From Pseudomonas sp. C1C7 (lineage in GTDB: Bacteria; Pseudomonadota; Gammaproteobacteria; Pseudomonadales; Pseudomonadaceae), in assembly GCF_013359595.1 (NCBI RefSeq), contig NZ_JABFMP010000003.1:1-64000 (forward strand): 64,000 bases of DNA. Direction: 5' to 3'. The stretch's first letter is position 1, and each line of letters begins with the position of its first letter. Shown piece by piece: positions 9,622 through 17,676 of this stretch. Position numbers and translations under genes: made by a program. Below the pieces are notes generated by a model. That model made no database searches. It had not been told where the DNA came from and was given only the letters and a program-made list of their open reading frames with translations.

Positions 9622-9939
9622 ATGTCCCGTCTTCGTCTGCTCAGCGCTGCTGCTCTGCTTGCCGTGGCTGCCAATGCCAACGCCACCAGCTTCATCGTGA
9701 CCACCGATGCCGTCGTCGGTGCACTCAAATCCAGCTCCGATGCCACTTCCGATGTCACCTCCTCGTTCCACGATGACAAGATCGTGCTCGCGGCCCGTGA
9801 CGACGCTGCCAGCTTCGTCGCCAGCGAAGGCGCCATTCGTGGGGTGAAACTCGAAAGCGCACTGGACCACATCCGCCACCAGGCTCCTCAACTTAACGCC
9901 ACCGATGCACAGCTGGCCCAGGCGATCCTGACGATCTAA
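9622..9939 (+). CDS. Secreted DUF2388 protein, copy 1
   Basis: A 105-residue protein with a signal peptide (MSRLRLLSAAALLAVAANANA, cleavage about residue 21) and a mature part with SFIVTTDAVVGALKSSSDATSD, then ARDDAASFVASEGAIRGVKLESAL and the ending LAQAILTI. These match DUF2388, a family found mainly in Pseudomonas. ATG 9622 follows AGAGGAG. It is the first of three tandem paralogs ahead of a large secreted protein. Function is unknown; the location should be periplasmic. Confidence 0.85.
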   Translation: MSRLRLLSAAALLAVAANANATSFIVTTDAVVGALKSSSDATSDVTSSFHDDKIVLAARDDAASFVASEGAIRGVKLESALDHIRHQAPQLNATDAQLAQAILTI

Positions 9940-9956
9940 GCCATTCCCCCAAACCT

Positions 9957-10057
9957 TGTAGGAGCGAGCTTGCTCGCGATGGACGACCAGACACCGCGGG
10001 CATTCATTCACCCCGCGTAATCGTTAACGACCATCGCGAGCAAACTCGCTCCTACAG
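9957..10057. repeat. REP pair, family A
   Basis: TGTAGGAGCGAGCTTGCTCG is repeated inverted about 75 bases later, forming a long imperfect hairpin. It separates DUF2388 copies 1 and 2 and ends only 11 bases before the ATG of copy 2. Confidence 0.9.
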
Positions 10058-10068
10058 TTGTGAGTCTT

Positions 10069-10386
10069 ATGCGTTCGCCCTCGAATCTGCTTCGCACCAC
10101 TGCCCTTCTGGCAGCCATCTGTTCCGGCCCCGCCCACGCCTTCGACGCCTTCAACCTGTCGACCCAAGGCACCGTGGTCAGCGGATATGCCACCAGCATG
10201 GTGACCGCCGCGCCCTTCGACCATAAAATGCTGCTCGCCGCCCGGGATGACGCCGCGGCGTTCATCGCCAGCAACGGCCAACTGAGAGGCGCACAACTGG
10301 AGTCGGCCCTGCGTTATCTGCGCCAGACCCAGTCAAAACTTCATGCCAGCGACCTTGAACTGGCGCAGGCAATTCTCGTCCAATAG
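10069..10386 (+). CDS. Secreted DUF2388 protein, copy 2
   Basis: A 105-residue paralog of the preceding gene with a signal peptide ending ...SGPAHA (about residue 22), the core AARDDAAAFIASNGQLRGAQLESALRYLRQ and the ending LELAQAILVQ. ATG 10069 is chosen; GTG 10060 in frame is possible. No good ribosome-binding site precedes either, because a REP element runs to 10057. It may be cotranscribed with copy 3, 28 bases downstream. Function is unknown. Confidence 0.83.
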   Translation: MRSPSNLLRTTALLAAICSGPAHAFDAFNLSTQGTVVSGYATSMVTAAPFDHKMLLAARDDAAAFIASNGQLRGAQLESALRYLRQTQSKLHASDLELAQAILVQ

Positions 10387-10414
10387 TTATTCAAGATTCT
10401 TCCGGAGTTGTTCC

Positions 10415-10735
10415 ATGCGTAATCCGCTGATTGCCGCCACCCTCGGCCTGCTGCTGTTGGCCGACGTGGCCCAGGCCCATACCCTGGTTGCCACCAGTAA
10501 CATGCTGATCCGTGCCACCCAGCGCACGCTCGATTTCACGTCCGATACCACCACGTCGATCCGCGATTCGAAACTGGTTCGTGAAGCCCAGGACGATGCC
10601 GCCAGCTTCGTCGCAACCAATGGCGACATCCGCGGCGCTCACCTGGAAGCCGCCCTGGACATGTTGCGCACCCGCGTACCGGAAGCCCGCGACGCCAGTG
10701 ATCAGGATCTCGCCGAAGCCATCCTCGCACTGTGA
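10415..10735 (+). CDS. Secreted DUF2388 protein, copy 3
   Basis: A 106-residue third paralog: signal peptide MRNPLIAATLGLLLLADVAQA, core EAQDDAASFVATNGDIRGAHLEAALDMLR, and ending DLAEAILAL. CCGGAG precedes ATG 10415. Its stop overlaps the GTG start of the large DUF4105 protein (GTGA), so the two are translationally coupled, which is the best evidence that the DUF2388 proteins and that protein work together. Confidence 0.85.
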   Translation: MRNPLIAATLGLLLLADVAQAHTLVATSNMLIRATQRTLDFTSDTTTSIRDSKLVREAQDDAASFVATNGDIRGAHLEAALDMLRTRVPEARDASDQDLAEAILAL

Positions 10736-12693
10736 GGCCTGCATTCGCCTGGCTGCTGGCCGGGACGCTGTTGCTGATCGGCAGCAGCGCCCACGCCGGC
10801 CTTGAGCTGCATCTCAAGACTGACGGCCTGACCCCTTCCCAACAGCAAGCCAGCCAGGCGCTGCTCGATGAAGCCATGCAAGCGTTGCCGCCGCGCTTCA
10901 TCGAGCAACTCGACCGGCGCATCGACGTCGGCTGGACCGACGACATGCCCGCCAACGCCTATGGCCAGGCGTCGCTGGTGTCTGAACTCGATCTGAACCG
11001 CAAGCTGCTGGCCAGCCTCACGGATGGCACGGCGGCGACCAAGAAGACCTATCGCCCTCACGGCACCGTGCGCCGGGAAATGCTCGCCACGGTTCTGCAC
11101 GAGCTGACCCACATCTACGACCGTTCACGCCTTTGGCCCAAGGCACAGCGCACATTGATCCAACGCTGCACCCGCCAGGAAAGCAACTCGGGGCTGGTGG
11201 GCATTGCCGATGAATGCCGCGGCCAGTCCGGTCGGCGCTTCACCCTCAGCGACGATCCGCGCCTGCTGGACCTCGCCGGCTGGCAGCAATACGTCGGCCG
11301 TCGCGGCGAGCGCGAACAGCACAACCGCCAGATCGCGCGCAGCCCGGACATCTACGAGACGAGCAGCCCCAAGGAATTCGTCGCGGTGAACATGGAGTAC
11401 TTCCTCCTCGATCCGAGCTACGCCTGCCGCCGGCCCTCGCTGTATCGTTATTACAAGGAACACTTCGGCTGGGCACCTGCCGCCAAGGACACCTGCAGCA
11501 AGACCTACGCATTCCTCAATGCAGGCAATGATTTCGCCAAGACGCCGCTGGGCCAGGTCGACCCGGAACGGGTGTATGCCGTCGACTATCTGCTGGCCGA
11601 GGCCAACCAGAACTGGGTCAGCCGTTGGGGTCACAGCATGTTGCGGCTGGTGATCTGCAAACCGGGGCGTCCGCGAGGCCCGGATTGCCGGCTCGATCTG
11701 GACCAGCACTTGGTGCTGTCCTACCGCGCTTTCGTCGGTGACGTGCAGCTGTCGAGCTGGGACGGGCTGGTGGGCAAGTACCCTTCTCGCCTGTTCGTGT
11801 TGCCTTTGGCGCAAGTCATCGATGAATACACCAAGACCGAACTGCGCAGCCTGGCCTCGGTACCGCTGAACCTGTCGCGCAGCGAAATTGAGGACACGGT
11901 GGAACGCGCCGCCGAGATGCACTGGAGCTACGACGGCAACTACTTCTTCCTGTCCAACAATTGCGCGGTCGAGGAACTCAAGCTGCTGCGCGGTGGCACC
12001 AACAATTCGAAGCTGGTCACCCTGGACAACATCATGCCCAACGGCCTGCTCGAAGTGCTCAAGGGCCGCGGTCTGGCCGATACCAGCGTGCTGGACGATC
12101 CTCGCGAAGCGCTGCGCCTGGGTTATCGCTTCGACTCCTTCCGCGAGCGCTACCAGGCGATGTTCGAGGTATTGAAAAAACGCCTGCCGATCAAGCAGGA
12201 CACGGTCGAGCAATGGCTGGAACTCAAAGCCGTGGAGCGTCGCCAGTGGTTCGACCAGGCTGACCTGCGCGCCAGCGCCGCCTTGCTCCTGCTGGAACAG
12301 GCCAGCTTCCGCCAGCAGTTGCTGCTGGCCCAGGACGAAGTGAAACAACGCTACCTGGGCGCCCGGGAGCTGAAAAACGGTGGCATGGACAAAGCCAACA
12401 AGACCTTGAAGGACATTCTCGCCAGCAGCGGCTTCTTGAGCCGTCCGGCGGAACTGCTCGACAGTGGCGGCTACGGATTGCCGCAACCCAATGAATGGAA
12501 AAATCTGGAATCGGAAAGCAGCGAGCGCCAGAAACAGCTACAGGTGCTCAGCGGTGAACTGGACAAGGAAGTGCGGGCCCTGCTCGAGCCTGAGCGTGCC
12601 GCGGAAATGGCGGCCAACGAAGCCAACGTGAAGCAGATCGGCGAACATCTGCGCAAATTGCACAAGGCATCGGGCGGGATCGAGTTGCCGTGA
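10732..12693 (+). CDS. Large secreted protein with HELTH motif and DUF4105/Lnb-like domain
   Basis: A 653-residue exported protein with signal peptide 1-22 (FAWLLAGTLLLIGSSAHA). Two catalytic-looking regions are visible. One is MLATVLHELTHIYDRS, with an HExxH zinc motif at 123-127, and a later SPKEFVAVNMEYFL (E215 or E222) that could supply the third ligand. The other is NWVSRWGHSMLRLVICKP (H301) followed by FFLSNNCAVEELKLL (C411), the His and Cys pattern of DUF4105, now linked with the N-terminal periplasmic domain of the Lnb lipoprotein acyltransferase. The last 200 residues look helical. The start is GTG 10732, overlapping the stop of the third DUF2388 gene. Any enzyme activity is inference. 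Confidence 0.82.
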   Translation: MRPAFAWLLAGTLLLIGSSAHAGLELHLKTDGLTPSQQQASQALLDEAMQALPPRFIEQLDRRIDVGWTDDMPANAYGQASLVSELDLNRKLLASLTDGTAATKKTYRPHGTVRREMLATVLHELTHIYDRSRLWPKAQRTLIQRCTRQESNSGLVGIADECRGQSGRRFTLSDDPRLLDLAGWQQYVGRRGEREQHNRQIARSPDIYETSSPKEFVAVNMEYFLLDPSYACRRPSLYRYYKEHFGWAPAAKDTCSKTYAFLNAGNDFAKTPLGQVDPERVYAVDYLLAEANQNWVSRWGHSMLRLVICKPGRPRGPDCRLDLDQHLVLSYRAFVGDVQLSSWDGLVGKYPSRLFVLPLAQVIDEYTKTELRSLASVPLNLSRSEIEDTVERAAEMHWSYDGNYFFLSNNCAVEELKLLRGGTNNSKLVTLDNIMPNGLLEVLKGRGLADTSVLDDPREALRLGYRFDSFRERYQAMFEVLKKRLPIKQDTVEQWLELKAVERRQWFDQADLRASAALLLLEQASFRQQLLLAQDEVKQRYLGARELKNGGMDKANKTLKDILASSGFLSRPAELLDSGGYGLPQPNEWKNLESESSERQKQLQVLSGELDKEVRALLEPERAAEMAANEANVKQIGEHLRKLHKASGGIELP

Positions 12694-12713
12694 GGACCTT
12701 AAAGGCCTGCACA

Positions 12714-12751
12714 AAAAATGGGCACCCAACCAAGTTGGCGTGCCCATTTTT
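12714..12751. terminator. Bidirectional terminator between the DUF4105 gene and hup
   Basis: AAAAATGGGCA and its complement TGCCCATTTTT flank a short loop with a smaller inverted repeat. Both strands end in T-runs, which fits termination of two convergent genes. Confidence 0.9.
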
Positions 12752-12789
12752 CATTCCGCGCCCCCCGCTACTTGGGTCGGGGGTAAAAA

Positions 12790-13065
12790 TTACGGATTGA
12801 CGCTGTCTTTCAACGACTTGCCTGGCTTAAACGCAACGGTGTTGCTGGCCTTGATCTTGACCGGTTCACCGGTTTGCGGGTTTTTGCCGGTGCGGGCGCC
12901 GCGGTGGCGTTGCAGGAAGGTGCCGAAACCTACCAGCGTCACGCTGTCTTTGCGATGCAGGGCGCCGGTGATTTCTTCGAGAACGGCGTTGAGAACGCGG
13001 TTGGCCTGCTCTTTGGTGAGGTCTGCTTTTTCCGCAATGGCTGCGGCGAGTTCTGGTTTACGCAT
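12790..13065 (-). CDS. hup: HU-family DNA-binding protein
   Basis: A 91-residue histone-like protein that bends DNA and organises the nucleoid. It has the full HU signature, VGFGTFLQRHRGARTGKNPQTG, and the N-terminal dimerisation helices (MRKPELAAAIAEKADLTKEQANRVLNAV). ATG 13065 is the start because the family begins there and AAGGGG-type bases precede it; a longer open frame upstream is not part of the protein. It converges with the DUF4105 gene. It corresponds to the HU gene next to rubredoxin reductase in P. aeruginosa rather than the hupB near lon. Confidence 0.95.
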   Translation of the reverse strand: MRKPELAAAIAEKADLTKEQANRVLNAVLEEITGALHRKDSVTLVGFGTFLQRHRGARTGKNPQTGEPVKIKASNTVAFKPGKSLKDSVNP

Positions 13066-13259
13066 ATTAGTGAAGCCCCTTTGACGGTTTGTTGTTGTTA
13101 TGTCCGTGCTGCTCTCTCTGGAGCAGCGCCCAAGGCGCCGCAGATGCTCTACTCTGCGGCAGACGGGTGTGAGGATGGCACGCACCGCACAGCCGCGCCA
13201 GTATCGATACGGCCTTTCTCAGGGCATTTTGAGGGTGATTGCGACAGAACGACCGGCAT

Positions 13260-14408
13260 TTACGCCAGCAGTGCCGGAAGCTCTTTGTTCAGGGCCAGTT
13301 TTTCCATCACCGCCGTGCCGGTCAGCGCATAACCGAGCAGCTTGCCACCGGTATCGCGGCACAGCGCCTTGATATCAGCGCCTTGCCCTTCGACCGTCCA
13401 GCTGCCTTCCAGGCCCCGTGGTGGCGGGGACACCACCAGCGGGCACACCGGGGTTTTGACGGTGATTGGCATCGGGCCGTAGTTGACCGCCGTCGGGTTG
13501 CCGGCGAGGGTTTGGGCCAGCGCGCGTGCGCAGCTCATCAGCGGCATCACGTACAGCAGATTCAGCCCGTCGACCTCGGCACAATCACCCAGGGCGTAGA
13601 TGTTGGCGTGGGAGGTTTGCAGGTGACGGTTGACCATCACACCGCGATTGACCTGCAGACCGGCTGCGGCGGCCAAGTCGATGCGCGGGCGCAGGCCAAT
13701 GGCCGAAACCACCACGTCGCAGGCAATGATCTGGCCGTCGGAAAGATGCGCTTCCAGCCCATCCGCAACCCGTTGCAGACGATTGAGCACCGGGCCGAGG
13801 TGGAAGCGCGCACCGAGGCTTTCCAGCCCCGCCTGAACCGCAGCGGCCGCCGCCGGGTGCAGAAGCGTCGGCATGACCTGCTCGCAGGGTGCAACCAGAT
13901 CCACTTCATAGCCGCCCAGGCTCAGATCGTTGGCGAACTCGCAGCCGATCAGGCCGGCGCCGAGCAGCAGCACCCGACGCTTGCCGGCGGCGGCCGCACG
14001 AAAGCGTGCATAGTCTTCCAGGTCGTTGATCGGGAATACGCAGTCCCCCGCGTCACCTTCAATGGGCACGCGCACGGTTTCCGCGCCCCAAGCCAGGATC
14101 AGGTCACGGTAAATGACCGCTTCCTCACCGATCCACAGGCGCTTGTGGCCAGGATCGATGCCGCTGATGCGGGTATGGGTGCGGACTTCGGCCTTCAGCT
14201 GCTCGGCCATCGCACCGGGCTCGGCCATGCTCAGGCCATCGGCGTCCTTGTTTTTGCCGAAACCGGTGGACAGCATCGGCTTGGAGTAGGAGCGCCCGTC
14301 ATCGGCGGTAATCAGCAGCAGCGGGGTTTCGCCATCGAGTTTGCGAAGCTCCCGGGCCAGGTTGTAACCCGCAAGGCCGGTGCCGACGATCACGACAGGT
14401 GCGTTCAT
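13260..14408 (-). CDS. rubB: Rubredoxin-NAD(+) reductase
   Basis: A 382-residue FAD-dependent pyridine nucleotide-disulfide type oxidoreductase. FAD-binding [20 protein letters not shown] is at the N-terminus, the NADH-binding [19 protein letters not shown] near residue 145, and [13 protein letters not shown] near residue 280. It passes electrons from NADH to rubredoxin. AGGAG lies 6 bases before the ATG, and the rubredoxin gene is 20 bases upstream on the same strand, so the pair forms an operon. Confidence 0.93.
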   Translation of the reverse strand: MNAPVVIVGTGLAGYNLARELRKLDGETPLLLITADDGRSYSKPMLSTGFGKNKDADGLSMAEPGAMAEQLKAEVRTHTRISGIDPGHKRLWIGEEAVIYRDLILAWGAETVRVPIEGDAGDCVFPINDLEDYARFRAAAAGKRRVLLLGAGLIGCEFANDLSLGGYEVDLVAPCEQVMPTLLHPAAAAAVQAGLESLGARFHLGPVLNRLQRVADGLEAHLSDGQIIACDVVVSAIGLRPRIDLAAAAGLQVNRGVMVNRHLQTSHANIYALGDCAEVDGLNLLYVMPLMSCARALAQTLAGNPTAVNYGPMPITVKTPVCPLVVSPPPRGLEGSWTVEGQGADIKALCRDTGGKLLGYALTGTAVMEKLALNKELPALLA

Positions 14409-14428
14409 TGCCTACTCCTTTAGTTGTC

Positions 14429-14596
14429 TTAGTTGATTTCGATCATTTCGAAATCCATTTTGCCGACGCCGCAATCCGGGCACAGCCAGTCTTCCGGCAC
14501 GTCCTGCCACAGGGTGCCCGGCGCAATGCCGTCATCCGGCCAGCCGTCGGCTTCGTTGTAGATCAGGCCGCAGACCACACATTGCCACTTTTTCAT
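14429..14596 (-). CDS. rubA: Rubredoxin
   Basis: A 55-residue iron protein, [20 protein letters not shown] at the start and [18 protein letters not shown] at the end. The two CxxC knuckles (CVVC and CPDC) bind one iron. It carries electrons from the reductase encoded next to it. AAGAAAGAATG precedes the start. P. aeruginosa has two rubredoxin genes at this locus; only one is present here. Confidence 0.95.
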   Translation of the reverse strand: MKKWQCVVCGLIYNEADGWPDDGIAPGTLWQDVPEDWLCPDCGVGKMDFEMIEIN

Positions 14597-14796
14597 TCTT
14601 TCTTTTCCTCAGGATTCAGACTTGCACCGGCGCGAACGGTCCATGATTGCAGCGCTGTTGCTCGGCTCAGGGCGTTTTGTACTGATGGGCCAACGCAGAT
14701 GCAAGCCTGTTCGGCGCAACGGCTGGCCTTATCACTCGATATGATGGGCCGACATGGTAAGCTCGCCGCCTCATTTGCTGCCAATACTGACTCATT

Positions 14797-15348
14797 GTGC
14801 ACCACTCAGAATCCCCGCTCTGGCTTCCCCAAAGCCTGCTCACGCCCCTCCCCGACACCTTTACCCTCGACTGGCTGTTCGACGAAGGATCGCTGACCCG
14901 ACGCCTGACCCGCCTGTCGAATGACGGCTTCAGCGTCACGCCGCTGTTCGAAGGCTGGCAAACCCTGCGCGAGGATGAATGCGCCGCGCTGGATCTGGCC
15001 GAAAGCAGCGAAGGCTGGGTGCGCGAGGTGTATCTGCGTGGGCATGGCGAGGCCTGGGTGTTTGCCCGCAGCGTGGCGGCACGCAGCGCGCTGCAGGGCG
15101 ACGGCTTGCACATGGACGAACTGGGCAGCCGCTCGCTGGGCGAACTGCTGTTTTGCGATCACGCCTTCCAGCGCCGCGTCATCGAGGTTTGCCACTATCC
15201 TCAAGCATGGCTGCCCAGCGAAGTCAGCGCGGCTGAACTCTGGGGCCGCCGTTCACGCTTCGACCGCGGAACCTTGAGCGTACTGGTGGCCGAAATCTTC
15301 CTGCCGACCCTGTGGAGCGCCGCTCGCGCCCAACCGGAGAACTGCTGA
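14797..15348 (+). CDS. ubiC: Chorismate lyase
   Basis: A 183-residue cytoplasmic enzyme that converts chorismate to 4-hydroxybenzoate and pyruvate, the first step of ubiquinone synthesis. Family landmarks include [37 protein letters not shown] and [16 protein letters not shown]. The start is GTG 14797, with no clear ribosome-binding site, so it is somewhat uncertain. The stop overlaps the ubiA ATG by one base (TGATG), which makes translational coupling likely. Confidence 0.92.
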   Translation: MHHSESPLWLPQSLLTPLPDTFTLDWLFDEGSLTRRLTRLSNDGFSVTPLFEGWQTLREDECAALDLAESSEGWVREVYLRGHGEAWVFARSVAARSALQGDGLHMDELGSRSLGELLFCDHAFQRRVIEVCHYPQAWLPSEVSAAELWGRRSRFDRGTLSVLVAEIFLPTLWSAARAQPENC

Positions 15349-16238
15349 TGTACCAGAGCCTGCTCAAGTCCCTGAATCGCGTGAATCCTCGGGCCTGGGA
15401 CTTCATTCAGCTGACGCGGATGGACAAGCCGATCGGCATCTATCTGCTGCTGTGGCCCACGCTCTGGGCGCTGTGGATCGCCGGCAAGGGCTCGCCGTCG
15501 CTGGCCAACATCGTGATTTTCGTCCTAGGCGTCGTACTGACCCGCGCCGGTGGCTGCGTGATCAACGATTGGGCGGACCGCAAGGTCGACGGTCATGTGA
15601 AGCGCACCGAACAGCGTCCGCTGGTCAGCGGCAAGATCAGCTCGAAAGAGGCACTGGTGTTCTTTGCCCTGCTGATGGGCGTGAGTTTCCTGCTGGTCCT
15701 GTGCACCAACGCCACCACGATCCTGCTGTCGCTCGGCGGCCTGGCGCTGGCGTTCAGCTACCCGTTCATGAAGCGCTACACCTATTACCCGCAAGTGGTG
15801 CTGGGGGCGGCGTTTTCCTGGGGGATGCCGATGGCGTTCACCGCCGAAACCGGTGAATTGCCGGCAGCGGCGTGGCTGTTGTACATCGCCAATCTGATGT
15901 GGACGGTGGGCTACGACACCTACTACGCGATGACCGACCGCGATGACGATCTGAAGATTGGCGTGAAATCCACGGCGATTCTGTTCGGCGAGGCGGATCG
16001 GGTGATCATCCTGACCCTGCAATGCATGGCATTGGGTTGCCTGCTGCTGGCCGGATCGAAGTTCGAGCTGGGTGGCTGGTTCCACCTCGGGCTGGCGGTG
16101 GCCGCGGGCTGTTTTGCCTGGGAGTTCTGGTACACCCGGGGCAAGGACCGGATGCGTTGCTTCAAGGCGTTTCTGCACAACCACTGGGCGGGATTGGCGA
16201 TTTTTGTCGGGATCGTGCTGGATTACGCGTTGCGTTGA
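15348..16238 (+). CDS. ubiA: 4-hydroxybenzoate polyprenyltransferase
   Basis: A 296-residue integral membrane prenyltransferase, second step of ubiquinone synthesis. The two Asp-rich motifs that bind Mg-diphosphate are present: [15 protein letters not shown] (N73, D74, D77, D81) and [20 protein letters not shown] (D190, D197 onward). Eight or so hydrophobic helices surround them. It begins inside the ubiC stop and is followed by a REP hairpin that should also stop transcription. Confidence 0.96.
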   Translation: MYQSLLKSLNRVNPRAWDFIQLTRMDKPIGIYLLLWPTLWALWIAGKGSPSLANIVIFVLGVVLTRAGGCVINDWADRKVDGHVKRTEQRPLVSGKISSKEALVFFALLMGVSFLLVLCTNATTILLSLGGLALAFSYPFMKRYTYYPQVVLGAAFSWGMPMAFTAETGELPAAAWLLYIANLMWTVGYDTYYAMTDRDDDLKIGVKSTAILFGEADRVIILTLQCMALGCLLLAGSKFELGGWFHLGLAVAAGCFAWEFWYTRGKDRMRCFKAFLHNHWAGLAIFVGIVLDYALR

Positions 16239-16244
16239 AAAAAG

Positions 16245-16325
16245 AAAAGATCGCAGCCTGCGGCAGCTCCTACATTGGGATCGTGTACGTCCTGTAGGAG
16301 CTGCCGAAGGCTGCGATCTTTTTTT
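16245..16325. repeat. REP-like hairpin, family B, also a likely bidirectional terminator
   Basis: AAAAGATCGCAGCCTGCGGC pairs with the inverted copy ending in CTGCGATCTTTTTTT. It lies between the convergent ubiA and YxFxxD-repeat genes. The A-run before and T-run after the stem make termination in both directions plausible. Confidence 0.88.
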
Positions 16326-16335
16326 GCGATTTACG

Positions 16336-16722
16336 TTACTTCTGCGACTCGTGAACGACGTGCCAGACGTCCTTCATTTTGTCGCCCGTCATGTCTCCAG
16401 GCGCCTTGTCCTTGATGAAGGTGTACAGCGGCTTGCCGTCGTAGGCGTATTGCATATGCCCATCGTCACGCTTGATGACGGTCCACTTGCCTTCAGCCTT
16501 GGCGCCCGCAGGAGCCATCATCGGTGGCCAGTTCTTGGCGCACTCGTCGTTGCACATCGACTTGCCGCCCGAGTCTTTGTCGAACGTGTACAGCGTCATG
16601 CCTTTGTGATCGACCATCATCCCGTCTTTCATCATCGCCGGTTCAGCAGCGAACGCCAGTGTCGGCAGCGTTATCGCGGCAGTGACCAGCAGAGCCTTCC
16701 AGGATTGAGCAATGTGATTCAT
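16336..16722 (-). CDS. Secreted YxFxxD-repeat protein (COG4315 family)
   Basis: A 128-residue exported protein with signal peptide MNHIAQSWKALLVTAAITLP...AFA (about 25 residues). Two copies of the family motif are visible, LYTFDKDSGGKSMCNDECAKNWPP and LYTFIKDKAPGD. The family is of unknown function; this copy has the two cysteines (CNDEC) common in it but no lipobox, so it is probably periplasmic rather than a lipoprotein. It converges with ubiA and its promoter faces that of phoB. Confidence 0.8.
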   Translation of the reverse strand: MNHIAQSWKALLVTAAITLPTLAFAAEPAMMKDGMMVDHKGMTLYTFDKDSGGKSMCNDECAKNWPPMMAPAGAKAEGKWTVIKRDDGHMQYAYDGKPLYTFIKDKAPGDMTGDKMKDVWHVVHESQK

Positions 16723-16803
16723 GGAAACCTTCCGTTTGTGGTTGTCAGGGTTCGGACTTAGAGCTTAGTTCAGGTTCGCCACAATCGCAGGCCGACTAAA
16801 ATA

Positions 16804-16821
16804 CTGTCACACGACTGCAAT
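16804..16821 (+). promoter_or_regulatory. Pho box upstream of phoB
   Basis: CTGTCACACGACTGCAAT has two 7-base half sites 11 bases apart, as in the PhoB consensus CTGTCATNNNNCTGTCAT, with the second half weaker. A possible -10 box TATCTA follows at 16830-16835. It fits autoregulation of phoBR under phosphate starvation. Confidence 0.65.
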
Positions 16822-16874
16822 ATTTCCGTTATCTAATGCGGCGCAAGACAGTTAAATGACAAGAGGATTAAGGC

Positions 16875-17564
16875 ATGGTTGGCAGGAGCATTCTGATCGT
16901 CGACGACGAAGCGCCTATTCGCGAAATGATCGCCGTTGCATTGGAAATGGCCGGCTATGACTGCCTGGAGGCCGAGAACTCCCAGCAGGCCCACGCCATT
17001 ATCGTCGACCGCAAACCGGACCTGATCCTGCTCGACTGGATGCTGCCCGGCACGTCCGGCATCGAGCTGGCCCGACGCCTCAAGCGCGATGAGCTGACCG
17101 GGGATATCCCGATCATCATGCTCACCGCCAAGGGCGAAGAGGACAACAAGATCCAGGGCCTGGAAGTCGGCGCCGACGATTACATCACCAAACCGTTCTC
17201 CCCTCGCGAGCTGGTTGCGCGCCTGAAGGCCGTACTGCGCCGCGCCGGCCCGACCGATGGCGAAGCGCCGATTGAAGTCGGCGGCCTGCTGCTCGACCCG
17301 ATCGGCCATCGCGTGACCATCGACGGCAAGCCTGCGGAAATGGGACCGACCGAATACCGTCTGCTGCAGTTTTTCATGACCCACCAGGAGCGTGCCTATA
17401 CTCGCGGCCAGCTGCTGGATCAGGTCTGGGGCGGCAACGTCTATGTCGAGGAGCGCACCGTCGACGTGCACATCCGTCGCCTGCGCAAAGCCCTCGGCGA
17501 TGCCTACGAGAATCTGGTACAAACCGTGCGCGGCACCGGCTATCGCTTTTCGACGAAAGCCTGA
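16875..17564 (+). CDS. phoB: Phosphate regulon response regulator PhoB
   Basis: A 229-residue OmpR-type regulator. The receiver domain (1-120) carries the phosphoacceptor D54 in [10 protein letters not shown] and the conserved lysine in [11 protein letters not shown]. The C-terminal winged helix covers about 130-229 ([39 protein letters not shown]). When phosphorylated by PhoR it binds Pho boxes such as those seen before phoB, pstC and pstS. It is followed by phoR with a repeat-filled gap of about 110 bases. Confidence 0.97.
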   Translation: MVGRSILIVDDEAPIREMIAVALEMAGYDCLEAENSQQAHAIIVDRKPDLILLDWMLPGTSGIELARRLKRDELTGDIPIIMLTAKGEEDNKIQGLEVGADDYITKPFSPRELVARLKAVLRRAGPTDGEAPIEVGGLLLDPIGHRVTIDGKPAEMGPTEYRLLQFFMTHQERAYTRGQLLDQVWGGNVYVEERTVDVHIRRLRKALGDAYENLVQTVRGTGYRFSTKA

Positions 17565-17572
17565 CCGCTGTT

Positions 17573-17650
17573 ACGAGCTGCAAGCTTCAAGCGGCAAGCT
17601 AAAGTCAGTCCGCATCGAACTTGCAGCTTGAGGCTTGAAGCTAGAAGCTG
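17573..17650. repeat. REP-like hairpin, family C (GCAAGCTTCAAGC type), phoB-phoR gap
   Basis: AGCTGCAAGCTTCAAGCGGC is answered by an imperfect inverted copy, CTTGCAGCTTGAGGCTTGAA. It fills the space between two genes that are normally cotranscribed. Confidence 0.85.
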
Positions 17651-17676
17651 CTTTTCTTTCAAGGACGCGCGTTCAA

